In this document: positions 12,632 through 25,300 of the stretch, one piece after another
Layout: every line of letters starts with the position of its first letter
How positions within the stretch are numbered: the first letter of the stretch is position 1
Assembly: GCF_963678635.1 (NCBI RefSeq)
Contig: NC_087063.1
Coordinates: 45,056,101 to 45,120,100, forward strand
From: Symsagittifera roscoffensis
Lineage: Eukaryota > Xenacoelomorpha > Acoela > Convolutidae
Length of the DNA stretch: 64,000 nt
Reading direction: 5' to 3'
Made by a program: the position numbers and the translations under genes
Notes under the pieces: model-generated
What the model was told of the DNA's origin: nothing
What the model saw: only the letters and a program-made list of their open reading frames with translations
Databases searched by the model: none

Positions 12632-14330
12632 TTAGAATAACAATTTCAAATCTACAACACGCAAAACACATAAATTCAGACACAATAGCAGTATATGTAT
12701 AAAACAATTCACCATACAAAATACGTTTCCTATAGGACTATAAGGACATTGCGAAACAAATGCAAGATTACACCCTACACAAAAAAAAGCATACAAAGTA
12801 AATAATATTTCAAAATTATAGGACATTCGATTTAGACATAATAAAGATTTATCAATTATAAACATCACAATTGATTCAAAACGAAACACAGATTACTTTA
12901 AAAAGACTCTTTATTTTAAAACCACATTTAAATTTTCAAAATTCACAAATGAACAACAACAATTTTTTTTAAAAAAAGTATGTTTTCAAGAAGAATTTGC
13001 ACATTTAGCAAATTTACTATTAAAATAACCTATTAATAATGCAATATCAAAAGTTGATATCCGAAAAAAAACATTCAACATTACACCTTCCACTCAAACC
13101 CGGCGCATTTGTCAAGAAACATCGCGCAAGCAAAATTCCAATACAATGACAAGATAAAATATGTAAACTGTAAGACTTTCTTGAACAGTACTAAAGAAAA
13201 TCCACCAATCAATAAAGAACAACAGCCAAAGGCAAGCTTTTTACCAACCCAGTAATTATGCCCCTAAAAGGCGAATCTCTTAAGATAATTTTGGACGCCC
13301 AATATCTGAAATTTGTACTTGACCAATCAAATTGCAATTGGCACATACATTGGACAAGTAATGACAAGTAATACTCAAAAAATAAAAAGCATAATACTAG
13401 AACACAGCAGATATGAATAGTGCATATAATTAAATGCCACTAGATGAACAATCGCGACGATTGACACAAGTCGTTATTAGAAACAATACTAATTCAATAG
13501 ATTATTCTATGGCATATCCGTAGGACCAGCAGCTTTTTCTGCCTTCATGAGTAAGGTTTATAGACCAATAATTATAAATAAAGTTGTTATCACATATTTA
13601 GACGATATTTTCAAACAATCACAAGCAAAACAAGAAAAGTTGAAAGTCAAAGATGAATGTCATCAGTTTCTATTAAAAGAAAAATTTAAAGCAGCTTCCG
13701 ACAAATCACATTTTTGGCTCACTCGTGTAAGGTTCCTTGGACATATTTTTGAAGGCACCACAATACAGTTTAAAATCCCGAATTGAAGCAATTTTAAAAC
13801 TCCAACCACCATCAAATATAAAATAAAAACCGAGAATTCCATGGAATGCTAAACTTTTGAAGTAGATGTGTTTATAAAATGCAACTATATCTCAGACCCT
13901 TCTACAATCTTGTCAGACAACAAAACGTTTTTGAATGGACCTCAGAAGATCAAAAGTGCTTCAATGAAATTGAAGATGTTATCACAGACTAAATTTCAAA
14001 TACAATTCCAGACTCCAATCAATCATTCTACGCAGTGTGCGAAACTTCCAATTTTGAATTTGGCGCAGCACTTTTACAATCTCATCAAGGCACTAATAAA
14101 GTGAACCAGCAAATTTATCAGCAAATTCAAGATTTTTTACACAAGTAGAAACAATTCTCTTGTATACACAGCAATCATGTATACACTAACAGAATATGAT
14201 TTCCTAATACTTGGATCAAAACATCCAACAGTTTCCTTTATAGATCATTAGCCTATATTTTTTCTATTTACACAGAAATCAAATCCTAATCATAGAGTAT
14301 ATTGATTTAAACTCATTCTAATGAAAGTTC
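12632..14330 (+). pseudogene. pol: gypsy reverse transcriptase and RNase H, copy A
   Basis: From the anchor, pol continues without a gag switch into RT. The 79-codon frame at 13547-13786 carries VVITYLDDIF, with the YxDD polymerase motif at 13595-13606, and RFLGHIF of the palm/thumb region. RNase H follows, and its first catalytic Asp position reads CETSN, against CDAST in copy B, an Asp-to-Glu change. Many stops and frameshifts precede and follow. RT copies element RNA into DNA in the cytoplasmic particle; this copy is dead. Confidence 0.8.
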
Positions 14331-16590
14331 TAAGTCTACATACAGTTCGAAAATCAGGCAAAGTCCTTGCTCTAACAGACACTCTTATTCGAAGTAGACC
14401 ACCCGAGCTACTTACACGAAAAATAAAATTGTAGGAAAACCGCAAGATATAAAATTCTTTCTCGCAAAAGACGAAACATCACCACAATTAGAAACTAAAT
14501 ACGCAGTAAAACTGACCAAGATACCCAACGAATAAACGCCTTAAAACATTTTCCATTTTCCACTATATCTAGATTGATAAAACAATCACTACAAAGTAGA
14601 TTCATCTAGGTAAAGATTCATTTAAACCTATACGATATTCATCATCGATAAAAAAGAACACACAACTAAAACTACATCAACAAAACCACAACGAGCGACA
14701 AAAAATCATTTCTCTTAAAAAACAAAGAAGACCTAACGGGCATAATAAAAATTGTCAGACCCTCCCGAAGCAGGACAAAAAGACAAAATCAACAAAAATT
14801 TTGTTTTACAAGTCCCCTAGATAATATTCCTCTATCAAAAAACGAGAATCAAAAAAACTTTTCTCCTAAACACAGAAGCATTCACGCTTCCGTTTTTACA
14901 GAAAAATCAGATCTTGACCCTCTTCTCAGACAACCTAAAAGTTGGCATAAATATAAAATAAAACCCCGTAAAGCCGATATCACAATTTCAGCAAAATAAA
15001 CATTACTCCAATAATTCCGAAAACCTAACAATACGACAATAATGAAAACACTAATATCATAGCAAATCCTTACTTAGAAACAGAAGTCTCACATATCACA
15101 TTCGTTGAAAACAAAACGACATGTAGGAGAAGAAAAGACTTCACTCAAAGTTTCTAATTTCCAAGCGCACCAATTTGGATAAAAGTACTCTGCAATGAAT
15201 GTATTACATGCCACTTAAACAAACCCTTTCAACACCGAAGACAGATAGCAAAAAAACAAGACTTTAAGGCGAAAGTTTATATTTTAATCAAAGTTACTCA
15301 TTTGATACAAAAGGACCTTTACCCCTCTTCAGAAAGAAATTCCTATATTATGGTAATAGTAGGTGCTTTTACATTTTATGTAGCACTCAACCCTGCACCC
15401 CATTGTAACGCTTATTATGCATAGACAACTTTTTACGAACACTGGATAGCAAAATTTAACTTCCTGAAATCCTTGTCAAAGAAAATGGAACAGAAATCAT
15501 AAGCAAGAAAGTGAACTTTTGTCATCTTCACAAAATTAAACATTAACCTCGAGCATCACATACCCCATAGACAAATGAAATAGTCGAAGGCATGAACCGT
15601 TCCCTACAAGAGTACCTTAGATGTGTAAGAAACGGAAACAACCAAAATACACCGAATTGTGAACAGTTAGAAAATCATTCCCATTTGCATATAATTGTCA
15701 GATTACAATAACAATTGGACTATCACCTTATGAAATGGTTTTTAATCAAAAATTAAGAAACTCACTAGGGTTCACATAAAATTTATCAAAAAAGGCACAG
15801 CAACCAGCAAAATATTGTCAACCAACAAAAGATTTATTTTGTTATAACTTTGTTATAACTTGTTATAACCACTTCAAACTCATGACAAAGACCATTTTCA
15901 TCCTCTCCAATTTTCAAAAGAAGCCTTTGGAACCCACATAGGTTTAAACTTAGATAAGTACAAAAAAATTTACTAGAAAATTGCAGAGAAATTATAACAC
16001 AGACAAAACTTTCAACCTCAGATAAACTCACGCTTTACGCCAGCATACAACATGAAACAGGAACAGTTGTTTTGATTCCAATTTTTGTAATTCAAAAAGA
16101 AATATCAAAAAAAATTACAGCCTTTTCAAAAAAGACCATACCTAATTATAGAAAAACCTACAGACGCCTCATGTAAGCTAATCGACCACAATAAAAAGGA
16201 AATAGTATAACATAGAAACAATCTTTTAGCATAATATCCAAAAGAGTACACACTTTGTGATCTAACACAGATAAATTCCTTTACAGGAACACACATTATT
16301 GACAAATCAACTGAAATTAATGATTAAAAAACGTAAACAAACTTGCATAATTCACCCGAAATAATTCCGAACGAAAAATCAGAATAATCTTTGAAACAAA
16401 TAGTTCAAAAACGAAGAATTAATCGCAAAATGAAAGAAAAAACTCTAGTACCCGAAACAAAAGAAAAACTACAACAGCACCAATCATCTTCACTTAGAAA
16501 CCAACCGAGAAAAGATTATATAAAGTTTTCATCACACAATCTAAAACACTAAAGAAAGTCGAATTCCAGCAACTCTCTGATTAATTAACA
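14331..16590 (+). pseudogene. pol: gypsy RNase H-integrase linker and integrase, copy A
   Basis: Encodes a zinc-binding remnant (CNECITCHLNK, near 15190) and the integrase core start YIMVIVGAFTFYVAL. The first catalytic Asp of the DDE core is replaced by Gly (codon 15362-15364). The middle of the core is degraded, and a basic C-terminal region runs to about 16580, ending in CTCTGATTAATTAA, which copy B also ends with. Integrase inserts element cDNA into the chromosome. Multiple stops make this inactive. Confidence 0.75.
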
Positions 16591-16619
16591 TCATCAACCC
16601 TTTTTCTATTTATCTATAT

Positions 16620-17394
16620 AAATCCGATATAAATCCATTGTCTTTTTCAGAACTATACTAGTTCAAAACCAACCAATCAAATCACTGGATATCATCACAC
16701 TTCTTATTCAAACACCACCGCTTTTGTTAGCCGATATATCTCCATTTTGAACTGGATATAGAGAAACCTCCAGACCTCTAACTCCAAGAACTCTAGGTCA
16801 AAAGAAAGCACTACCCGCGTATTTTACAACTTGAATAATTATCGTATAAAAGTTACAACCCGTTTCTAATAATCAATAAAAACATCCAATTTTGTCTTAT
16901 TTTATAAACCGAATATAACCAAAAGAAAAAAAGTAATTTAGCCTAAAAGTAAAACCTAACCTTATGAGTTAGCCTAAAGACACTCTACTACCCAAAAACC
17001 CTATTCCTCACAATTGAAAAGAAGAATCAGAAATTTAATACTTAAACATGCAGACTTTCGTTCACCAGAAACTCTTCACTAATTTCGAAAATCAATAAAC
17101 AAACCAACCCCTATAATAAATTCGATGCTTCTTCTTTTCAACTCAGTTAAACAAAATATAAAAATATTCTTTTCAGCCTTTTTTTAAAATTTTTTTCACA
17201 CTTTTTCACATTCGTGTTTTTTTTACCGATTTTTTTTGATATCATAATCCTCAATTTCCCAACATTTAGTATCCAATCTTTTTTTACCTCATCCAGACCT
17301 CTTTTTCTCTCACCAAAACCATTGACCACCTATTCAAGTACGATAATCAACAATTTCCTAAATGATACGAAGCTTACTAAGTAGAAAACCGCAA
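16620..17394 (+). promoter_or_regulatory. TATA-bearing noncoding segment X, copy 1 (LTR or internal promoter?)
   Basis: AT-rich segment with no convincing ORF, homologous over most of its length to 29.86-30.64 kb. It has TATAAAAG at 16845-16852 and AATAAA about 25 nt downstream. Shared blocks include GTTAGCCTAAAG and a GACCACCTA..CGATA stretch near the end. In this copy it lies directly after integrase copy A and is cut at about 17394, where RT-thumb sequence of pol copy B begins. It could be a displaced LTR or the leader of a downstream ORF; the sequence does not decide. Confidence 0.45.
16845..16852 (+). promoter_or_regulatory. Candidate TATA box in segment X copy 1
   Basis: TATAAAAG, preserved at the matching place in the second copy of the segment (30017-30024) although the surrounding sequence has diverged considerably. 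Confidence 0.4.
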
Positions 17395-17960
17395 TAACGC
17401 CCTTTAAATCAAAAAGAAATGCATTTTTACAATTTCAATCACCATCAAATAAAAAGATGATCCGAGAATTTCTAGGAATGATAAAATTTTGAAACAAGTA
17501 TGTCTAAAACATGCAATTATATCTTCGACCAATTCATAACTTTCTTAGACAACAGAACGATTTTGAATCGAACCTAGTACATCAAAAACGTTTTGATGGA
17601 ACAAAAATCCTTCCAACTGGTCAAATCTCAAACACCCTTCCCGATCCGAACCCACGTTTCTATCCTATGTGCGACGCCTCCACTTTTGGAATTGGCGCAG
17701 CCCTTCAACAACCAAATCAATGCACAAATAAAATGATCTTAATATCAGCAAACTCAAGACTTTTTACACAAGCAGAACTAAGACTCTCTACACTCATGAG
17801 AGAGTGTACAGCTATAATATTTACTTTAACAAAATATGAATTTTTAATTCTTGGATCAAATAATCCAACAGTTTTTTTACAGACCATAAATACAAAACTT
17901 TTCTCATTACACAAAAATCTAATCCTAACCATAGAGTATATAGATTTCAATTAGCTTCGA
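17395..17960 (+). pseudogene. pol: gypsy RT thumb and RNase H, copy B
   Basis: Begins abruptly in the RT thumb (sequence matching 13.78 kb, 3.6 kb upstream) and continues into a 147-codon frame (17511-17954) that reads through RNase H. The first catalytic Asp is intact in FYPMCDASTFGIGAAL, and the conserved Glu region follows in RLSTLMRECTAI. This is the best preserved plus-strand RNase H. Upstream polymerase motifs are absent because the copy starts after them. Confidence 0.8.
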
Positions 17961-20000
17961 GGAAATTCCCAAACCTGCATATAAATCGTACGGCAGTCCA
18001 AAACTTGCTCTACCCGACACACTCAGTCAGAATACACCACAGGAACTAAATAAAAGAAAAAGAACAGAAGAATTATTAGAGAATATAAGTTTTTTTTCTC
18101 GCTAGAGACGAAACATCATCACGACTAGAGTGCGAATACGCGGTCAAAATTGACTTCTATACTAAATAGATATTTACTTTAGAAATTTTTCTACTCTATT
18201 TAGATTGCCAGAACAATCATAAGGAAATTGATTTATTAGGTAAAAAGGTTTTCAAACCAAACCATATTCATCATTGTTAAAAAACAATACACAATTAAAA
18301 TCCCATCAACAGAAACCACAGCGCAAAAAATTATTTCCATTTATAGAAGAAGGAGACTTAATAGATAGAGTTCGTTTAGCAGGACCACTAGAACCAAGTC
18401 AAAAATACACCATAAAAAGAATTTGATTTACAAGACTCTCTGAACAACATACCCCTTTCAACAAACTCAAAATGTCTTTGTACAATGTACAGTAGATTTA
18501 ACAATTGATTTGGTTCAGAAATATAAAAATCTAGATCCTGTCATCAGACAAATGAAATCTTGGCATAAATACAAAACGAAGTCCGCGAAAGCCGACATTA
18601 CAATTTTAGGAAACAAAACATTACTCATATATTTCAGAAAATTTAACAAAACCACAAAAAAAATAAAGATGTTTTAGAATACCATTAACTAGATATGAAA
18701 CTACCCTATATTCCGTTGAGTTAAACTTCAACCGCACTCCATGTGCCACACTTCCTAAATACAGAAAACAAAACATACAGATGTAGAAAATTCATTATGA
18801 ATCTTCATCCAAAAGTTTTATTTTTCAAATGCACTAGTTTTTAATGACTGTATTAGATGTCAATTTAAAAAACCCTTTCCCCATTACAACTACAGAAAAC
18901 CAAGATTTTCAAGGACAAAATTTGTGTTTTCACCATAGATTCTCATTTGAAATAAAAGTTCCTAAGTCCCCCTCCTCAGAAGGTAACTCATATAAAATGG
19001 TAGATGCATTCACGCAGTTTGTAGCACTGAACCTTGTTTCTTACTGTAATGCCTCTTATGGGCTTACAACTCTCTACGAACACCGAATGGGGTAGTTGAA
19101 GGTGGGAACCGCTCCTTACAAGAAAACCCCTTCTGTATAAAAAACGGAAACGATGAAAAAACACACCGAATGGTCAACAGATGTGAAATTACTCCAACAG
19201 CATATAACTCTCAGATCACAAAGACATTTGGGTTTTCAGCCTCTGAAATGGTTTTTAACCAAAACCCACGCAAACCCATAATGTTCACAGCCAACTCCTC
19301 AAAAAATGCACATGGCATTGCCAAGCGACCAAAGACTCAATTTGTTATAACCTACCATTTCACACTCATGATGAAGATCAATTTCATTACCCACAAGTTT
19401 TGAAATTAGACTCTCGTAACCACACAGAATGGATTTTAAAAAGAGACAAAAAAAACTGAAATATATCAGAAAATCACAAAGAGTAGAAAAAGTTTTATTT
19501 ATTCCCAATTTTACAAAATAAAAAGAAATTTCAAAAGAATTACAATCTGTTCGTAAGGGCAAAGCCAAATTATAGAAAAAACCCTCAGACGTCACTTTAA
19601 AAATTTTTATTCTAGGAAAAAAAATTAACAAAACATAGGAACAATCTTCTACCATATAAAAAGAGTACATAATTCGTAAACTGTCACAATTATAATCTTT
19701 CACAGGAAGCCACATTGTTGAAACAGCCAAAGACGAAACTGATCCCAAACTACCTGAAAGATCAAATAAATCACCAAATTTATCCCATAATATTTGGCAA
19801 AACATGCCACTAAGAACTCCTTAACAAATCGTTCAAAAGCAAACTACTAATCGAAAGTTACGGGAAAAAATAAAAACCTCAAGTAAAACAAAAATGAGAA
19901 CAGCATCAATCATCTGGCCTCAGAAATCAGCCAAGAAATGATAACAAAGTTTTTATCTCCCAATCTAAAAAAAATTTAAGAAATTAGAATTCCAACAACC
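17961..20000 (+). pseudogene. pol: gypsy RNase H-integrase linker and integrase, copy B (core deleted)
   Basis: A linker with many stops leads to an integrase frame at 18844-19095. There the first catalytic Asp is retained in YKMVDAFTQFVAL (codon 19003-19005). Near 19090 the sequence jumps from the TLYEH region directly to VVEGGNRSLQ, so a stretch holding the second Asp and the catalytic Glu region is lost. The C-terminal frame at 19170-19403 reads MVFNQNPRKPIMFTANSS. Ends in the same GATTAATTAA as copy A. Confidence 0.75.
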
Positions 20001-20095
20001 CTCTGATTAATTAATACAATCCGTGCAATTGTCCATGGAAACGTTCATCATACACATCTAGAACAATCAAATTTTTTTAAACACCTAAATCCAAG

Positions 20096-20645
20096 ACTTT
20101 TCAATGGCAGACCAACTTAGCTTGACGTAGCTGAGAATTTACTTTCACTTTAGTTCAAACACTCATATGACTTTATATCAGAGGGAGGTTCACGGCTTAT
20201 ACCTGCTTCATTGTGTATAACACCACAATGAAGTTGAACATCTTTTATTTAAGAAGATAAGTCTTTCAAATATCAATTTAACTCAATAAATTTTTGGTTT
20301 GTGCCTGCAGCGAGTATTCAATACTAGTATTAGAATATAAGACCTCTAAAACGTCGTATCACAACATTCGCAATTTTTTTACTGGTTGAGTTTGTGCAAT
20401 GAGCCACGATCCGGTCTCAATCTGTCTAAACCAGAGTCACGAGGCTCACCCAATTGCTACTTCTTAGTGTGGATAAATTACAAGCTGTTGCGTCATTTTT
20501 GATAATTTGATACAAAATTACATTACAAATAAAGGGGTAAATCCTGCGTAGGTTTAAGCAATCATTTGAAACAGCCTTCGTTGGTTTAAATCAGTTTTTT
20601 GGTGGTTATAAATTTCCAATTCAGTTTTCATTCCTTTATGTTGCT
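20096..20645 (-). repeat. BEL/Pao LTR (3' LTR in element sense)
   Basis: About 550 bp matching 29318-29856 in the same orientation. Long shared blocks include CAGCTTGACGTAGCTG-like sequence near 20120, ATGACTTTATATCAGAGGGA, TGTGCAATGAGCCACGATCC and the end block CCTTTATGTTGCT. Many substitutions and small indels separate the two LTRs. Confidence 0.85.
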
Positions 20646-20689
20646 TATAACCAAGTTCATACAAAACTGACTGGGAGATTCCCTAGTTT

Positions 20690-21175
20690 GATGCAAGATC
20701 AGATATAGCAGCCTCTGGCGGTTTTGACTTTCGCTGATCGGCATTGGTCGTCTCTCCCAAAGTAGACTTCCTCAACCCGAGCTAGTGGCCATTATAAAGG
20801 GGGTTGGTTTTTGTCCATGAGGAGCGCAACATCACCCAAGTGATTCCAATCTCATCTGCAGCATTCGGCATTGATTCTTTTCCGAACTTCTTTGTTAGGT
20901 CATTTGGAGTTGCCTCAGGTCGTTTTTAGTTCCAGCAAAGTTCAGTCCATTGATGAGGGCATCCTTGCTGGAGCACCACGTCTAGCTTGAAATCGTCTCA
21001 AAGCAGCAGTACAATACTGGGCGGACAAACCCGATGTTAGCTCCAAATAAACGGCCTTTGTTGTGAAACAAACAAACAAAGCCAAGTATGATTTTGACAC
21101 CTGTTTGCCATTAAGAGTCACAAAAGGACCAGCGAAGTCCATACCAGTCAGCCTTCAGAACAACTTCCCCATCAT
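20690..21175 (-). pseudogene. pol: BEL/Pao integrase catalytic core, downstream piece
   Basis: The minus-strand frame at 20942-21142 reads MDFAGPFVTLNGKQ and FTTKAVYLEL, the start of the BEL/Pao integrase core with the first catalytic Asp. The second Asp region is degraded (SSMDGLNFAGT). A Pro/Gly-containing stretch reaching the LTR follows. A stop replaces the codon just before RLTGMDF. Its N-terminal half lies 3.7 kb away, at 24.87-25.3 kb, because of the nested insertion. Confidence 0.82.
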
Positions 21176-21183
21176 CCCACTTT

Positions 21184-22870
21184 TTGTTTTCCCCCCACCT
21201 CGATCACTTCATCCTAACATTTCACCCAGCATGGAATCAGATCCTAACATATAACACCATCTCCATGTTCATCAACTCCGATATTGAAACACCCGACGAA
21301 TTTGCAAAATCTGAACCCAGTCCATCTACATTTTCCCAACCTCCCTTTCAACCTCTCCAATACCAAGTCAAAATTGATCTCTTTCCCCTCCCTCTCCCAT
21401 TTCACATGTCACACCCACATATTCCCCTCTAACCAGTGAGTCATCCGATAACAACGACCAAGATCACACACAAGTATCACATGAACTTGATAACTTCATA
21501 ACACTACAACAACAATTGCCATACCCTCAGACACTAACTATTCACCAACTTTCACGATCTTTAATAGCATCCAACCCATCAACTCCAACCCCCTCTTCAA
21601 CTTATACACCCTCCCAAAACCCCACTTCACCATCAACCCCATCCTCTAGTACCAACCGCGCTTACCGAACCTTTAACAGAAAATTCCCAAATACCCCATT
21701 CCCATCTAAACCAGGAACATCCACCACATTTATAAATCATCCACTTCACACTATACGAAAGATTTCCCACAAATATGCCTACCCTTTTCCCGAAAACATA
21801 CATACTTCCATTCCGACCCCAATGATGAAAAACCCAATTTTGTAAACGAGCATGTCTTATATCACCTACTCTCTTGGACATCTCATTACCACTTTACTAA
21901 TCCATTAAAATTACCACTATATAACTCCCCTCATAATAATGAAGTAAGCAGCACCGTATTCTAACTTCTAACAACAGCACTAACCCCAAACCAGTTCACG
22001 CAAATAGAAACAGTAACAAAATTCACTGCACCTAAAGCTATTAATTACTCCATCGATTATTACGATCATAATATCATCCGCCCAAATGAAGACATTTGTC
22101 TAAATAACGACCCATTTACAAATCCTCAATTAACCGAAAAAATTTTCATTACAACCTCATACACCTTCACCCTCAACATCTTAATTAAAAAATACGACAA
22201 GGTTATCTCCGCACCACTACGTAATACTAATGCTTATGAATCATACTTTAACAAATTCAACCATTTTTCACTAACCTTTCATTTCCTCACATCCAAAGAA
22301 CGTGATTTGCACTGTTCACACGAAGTCATGTTACGAACTAAACAAACACATACGTACACTTATTAAAAATTTATTCAACATCATTACACTTTCAATACAC
22401 CAGCACGACAACCTCACCATAGATGTCAATACATTAACTCAAAATACACATCACCGTTTTTTCTTAACTTCACCAATTGTATGAAAGACACTAACCTACG
22501 AGGCACCCTCTGAAAATATGATCCGATCACCCAGATGTATATCTTCAGCCCACTAAACAAACTCCTAAACGTAGAAGAATCAGGCCCACTAATTGTCCCT
22601 CATGAATTCCTTCAGCCCATTGAAGTCCCGATCCTATAACTACTAGAATTCATATAGAACACTCGCTACAATCACAAATTAAATAACTTAATTCAAAACA
22701 CACCGTATGAACAATCACCTCACACTGAAGAACGTAACTTCATTAAAGAACTTGAATTGTTTTGGCCACTTTTGCAAACTCAAAACATCTTTCGTTTGTT
22801 AGCTAAACTACTAACCTCATCTGATATCATCCACGATGTTTTTCCCATGGCTCCTTCACCAACGATTAGG
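21184..22870 (+). pseudogene. Downstream ORF of the gypsy-type element, copy C
   Basis: Begins with a Pro/Ser/Thr-rich region (21.2-21.85 kb). A segment clearly homologous to 34.6-35.7 kb follows: both encode fragments such as YSIDYYDHNIIR-like and AYES/AYEP..F..F.HF, and later QMYIF and GPLIVPHE against RPLIIPHE. Stops break the frame repeatedly. The function is unknown. It lies 3' of integrase in the element, where env would be expected, but I see no diagnostic envelope motif. Confidence 0.55.
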
Positions 22871-24870
22871 TAATATGAATTCAATATTTAACTTAAAAAA
22901 ATTCAAAAAACACTAACCATTTTTTATTCAATATTTTCTCTTTTTCTTCATAGGCACAATCATCAATCAATTACAAAACAAAAAGCAAAATAAAAGCAGT
23001 AACTCTTTTCCAAATGATTAATTTCTATTAACCTATCCAATAATTGAAGCAATAAAATTATCCCGTACAAAGCAGAAAAAAATATATAAATTCTTTTCCC
23101 CAATGCAGTAATCATTCATAAATTGAAAATAACTTGATAATTTCAACCCCCAAATCAAGCAGTAAAATTTATAATTTCAAAAGTAGTAAATTAATAAAAA
23201 TTGTTCATAAATTGCAAAAGCAGTACTAACCTTTTTAAAGACGCTTCTTTATATTCACTCGCCCAAATAATCTATCCAAACTCGCACTACTCACCCACAA
23301 AGAATAGTTTAAAATAATGAATTTGAGTTTCAATTTTCTTTGATAACAACTTTAACAAATTTAACTCGTTTCAAATTTTCCTTTAACCCGGTTGGAAAAG
23401 AATTATATAATAATCCAAACTAACCAACGCAAGCTTATTAAATACCAGAAACCACAACCTAACAGTATGAATAAGAAAAGAAAACCCAGGGTACCCAAAC
23501 TGGATTAACACCAGCTTAGAACTGAATAACATATTCTTTTAAGGAATACTTTTAAGTGTGAATACAAAAAAAAACACCAAAAAGTCGACAGAAAAACTCA
23601 AAACAAACAAGTCGATTTTGTAACAAAAGAAAAAACTAAGACAACAAAAGAAAACACTAGTAATAAAAATGGCATTAAAGGTTGAACTAACACAGGACCC
23701 TCCAAAAAGAGAGCACGAAATTATACCCTCACTTCTGGCCTAACCCACCAGAAGAGGACGTACTGAGCATGCTCTATAGTCGGCCTCACCCACCATGCTA
23801 CATCCACGCTTTGTGACACCAACGACACTATTTTTGACGACAATTACTCAAGTGTGAGTAGCTCTTAAAAATAACCGAACTAAATAATAACGTTTTTGCG
23901 ATAAAAACTAATACAAAGATCATAACTAAAAAACAAGATTAATAAAGATTTGTATATGTAAATGAAATAGTGCAGTATATAGATTACAAACATCCCAAAG
24001 ACGAGCAGCAAGGAACTTGACAACCCAATCACACTCCAACTACGGAATGGCAAAACCCACCTGACATGCTGTCTGCAGTCACTACACTCAATGGATTTAG
24101 AGTACGACTTGGCATCGCAGAAAAGGAAATCCATTGCAACAGAACAATGGCCATCTCGATATTCAAGTATACGTACAGATCCAAGTCACCAGGCATGGCA
24201 TCCAAGCTTAAACTTCACGCCATTACCAAACGAGACCGAAACACAGTTCTCTACCAAACAAGAACAAACGATCTTAACAAACCATTTGGAAATCAAATTG
24301 ACTTCCAGAAACAACAGCAACAGTTGGCGGTCACAGTCATTGACGAATGACAAACTAATATCGGCGATTCCATCATCCATCAGACGGATAAGACATCCAT
24401 CTCCAAGAACGAAACAGAAATGATGCTCGAGAAATACAAACAAACATCATCCATCCTCCATTACAATGAATGTCAAAGAACAAAACTAAAACTCTCTAAA
24501 CCCTGGATGGGTGGAACCAGATCTAAACTAGTATTTATCATTAGTTTTTATGATATTTTATCTCTAACCAATCAAATATTAAATACTAACCAATCATACT
24601 CCATCAAACTAACAACCTATTTATTTGTAAAGTGTTGAAACTACTTGTAGTTTCAACACCAGAACTGTTTGAATGAAACTTAGAATACAGTTGTTCTCGT
24701 TCTGGAACTAACTCGCGCAAACCGGTGTACACTAGATCTATTGAGACTAGGAGATATAAGAGTAACATTAAGATCGTTATTAGACTAAGAAGTTGCACGA
24801 ATCTATCCGGCCGAAAATAAGATAGCGTGACGAGCAGACGGTGTATCTTATCTGAAATGACTCTATGAGT
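22871..24870 (+). other. 3' noncoding/LTR-like end of the gypsy-type element, copy C
   Basis: No coherent ORF. The segment matches 35.72-37.52 kb in several blocks separated by diverged sequence. The last conserved block (about 24715-24870) has the run CTAGATCTATTGA and ends near CTATGAG, where the two copies stop matching (24868 and 37523). This probably marks the element end. A 12-bp hairpin lies inside (24632-24659). Confidence 0.5.
24632..24659. repeat. Perfect 12-bp hairpin in LTR-like end
   Basis: GTGTTGAAACTA, a four-base loop CTTG, then TAGTTTCAACAC. The equivalent site in the other copy (about 37275-37300) keeps an imperfect version (TGAAACTA..TAGTATCA), so the hairpin predates their separation. 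Confidence 0.6.
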
Positions 24871-25300
24871 ACAGTAACCTATACATAATCCGTAGGTCTC
24901 CCATCAATGGTGGATTGGCTCGCCCGTTGAATCGCGGGCACTTCACACAATTTCGTTTGAGGTGACGATTTTCTGTTTGCGCGTCCACAATCCAGAAATG
25001 CCGTCGAAGTTCAGCAAGCATCGTATTTGCGGAAGCATGCAAATACTTCAGTTGAATGTTCTGCAGGATGAGTTCGGCCAGTCGACTTTTCTTGGGTATC
25101 ACGATTTGATTACGCTGATCCTCTGCGAGGTCTTTGTTGTGCGTCAGTCTACCGCTCACCTGAGTCCGTCATCAACGAAGGGATAGAATCGCAGAAGAGG
25201 GCTCTTCTTCGCAACTGATTAGTCGGCGTTCAATGCCCTTAGTTCATCACTGATGAACTTAGTTTGTTCGTTTCGTTTTAGCCTCAGAATGGTGTTGCGT
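24871..25300 (-). pseudogene. pol: BEL/Pao integrase zinc-binding domain
   Basis: The minus-strand frame at 24863-25159 reads KSRLAELILQNIQLKYLHAS and then NCVKCPRFNGRANPPLMGDL, the typical BEL/Pao integrase N-terminus, with HH residues (YLHA..H) and a CxxC pair (CVKC). It stops matching right after GDLR, where the nested insertion starts. Integrase joins cDNA to chromosomal DNA; this copy is split and dead. Confidence 0.85.

Larger units (their letters stand above)
1..20095 (+). mobile_element. Ty3/gypsy-type LTR retrotransposon cluster, rearranged
   Basis: Recognisable coding segments run in gypsy order: Asn/Ser-rich gag tail with a CCHC knuckle, protease with DSG, a protease-RT linker, RT with YLDD, RNase H, then integrase. 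RNase H before integrase on the same strand is the Ty3/gypsy arrangement. All reading frames are broken. The gag/protease part is amplified as a tandem array up to about 12.63 kb, and pol is present twice (12.6-16.6 and 17.4-20.0 kb). The element's downstream part resumes at 29.86 kb, after the BEL/Pao insertion. Terminal repeats of this copy are not visible because the window starts inside gag. Confidence 0.85.
21176..24870 (+). mobile_element. Nested insertion: 3' part of the gypsy-type element, copy C
   Basis: Splits the BEL/Pao integrase between the zinc-binding domain and the catalytic core. It matches 34.4-37.52 kb collinearly: the downstream ORF, the CTGAGCATGCTCTATAG block (about 23765 and 36380), the GGATGGGTGGAACCAG block (24508 and 37149), and the end block CCGGCCGAAAAT followed by GATAGCGTGACG. 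Only the 3' portion is present, so it is a truncated insertion or a segmental copy. I found no convincing target duplication. Confidence 0.75.
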
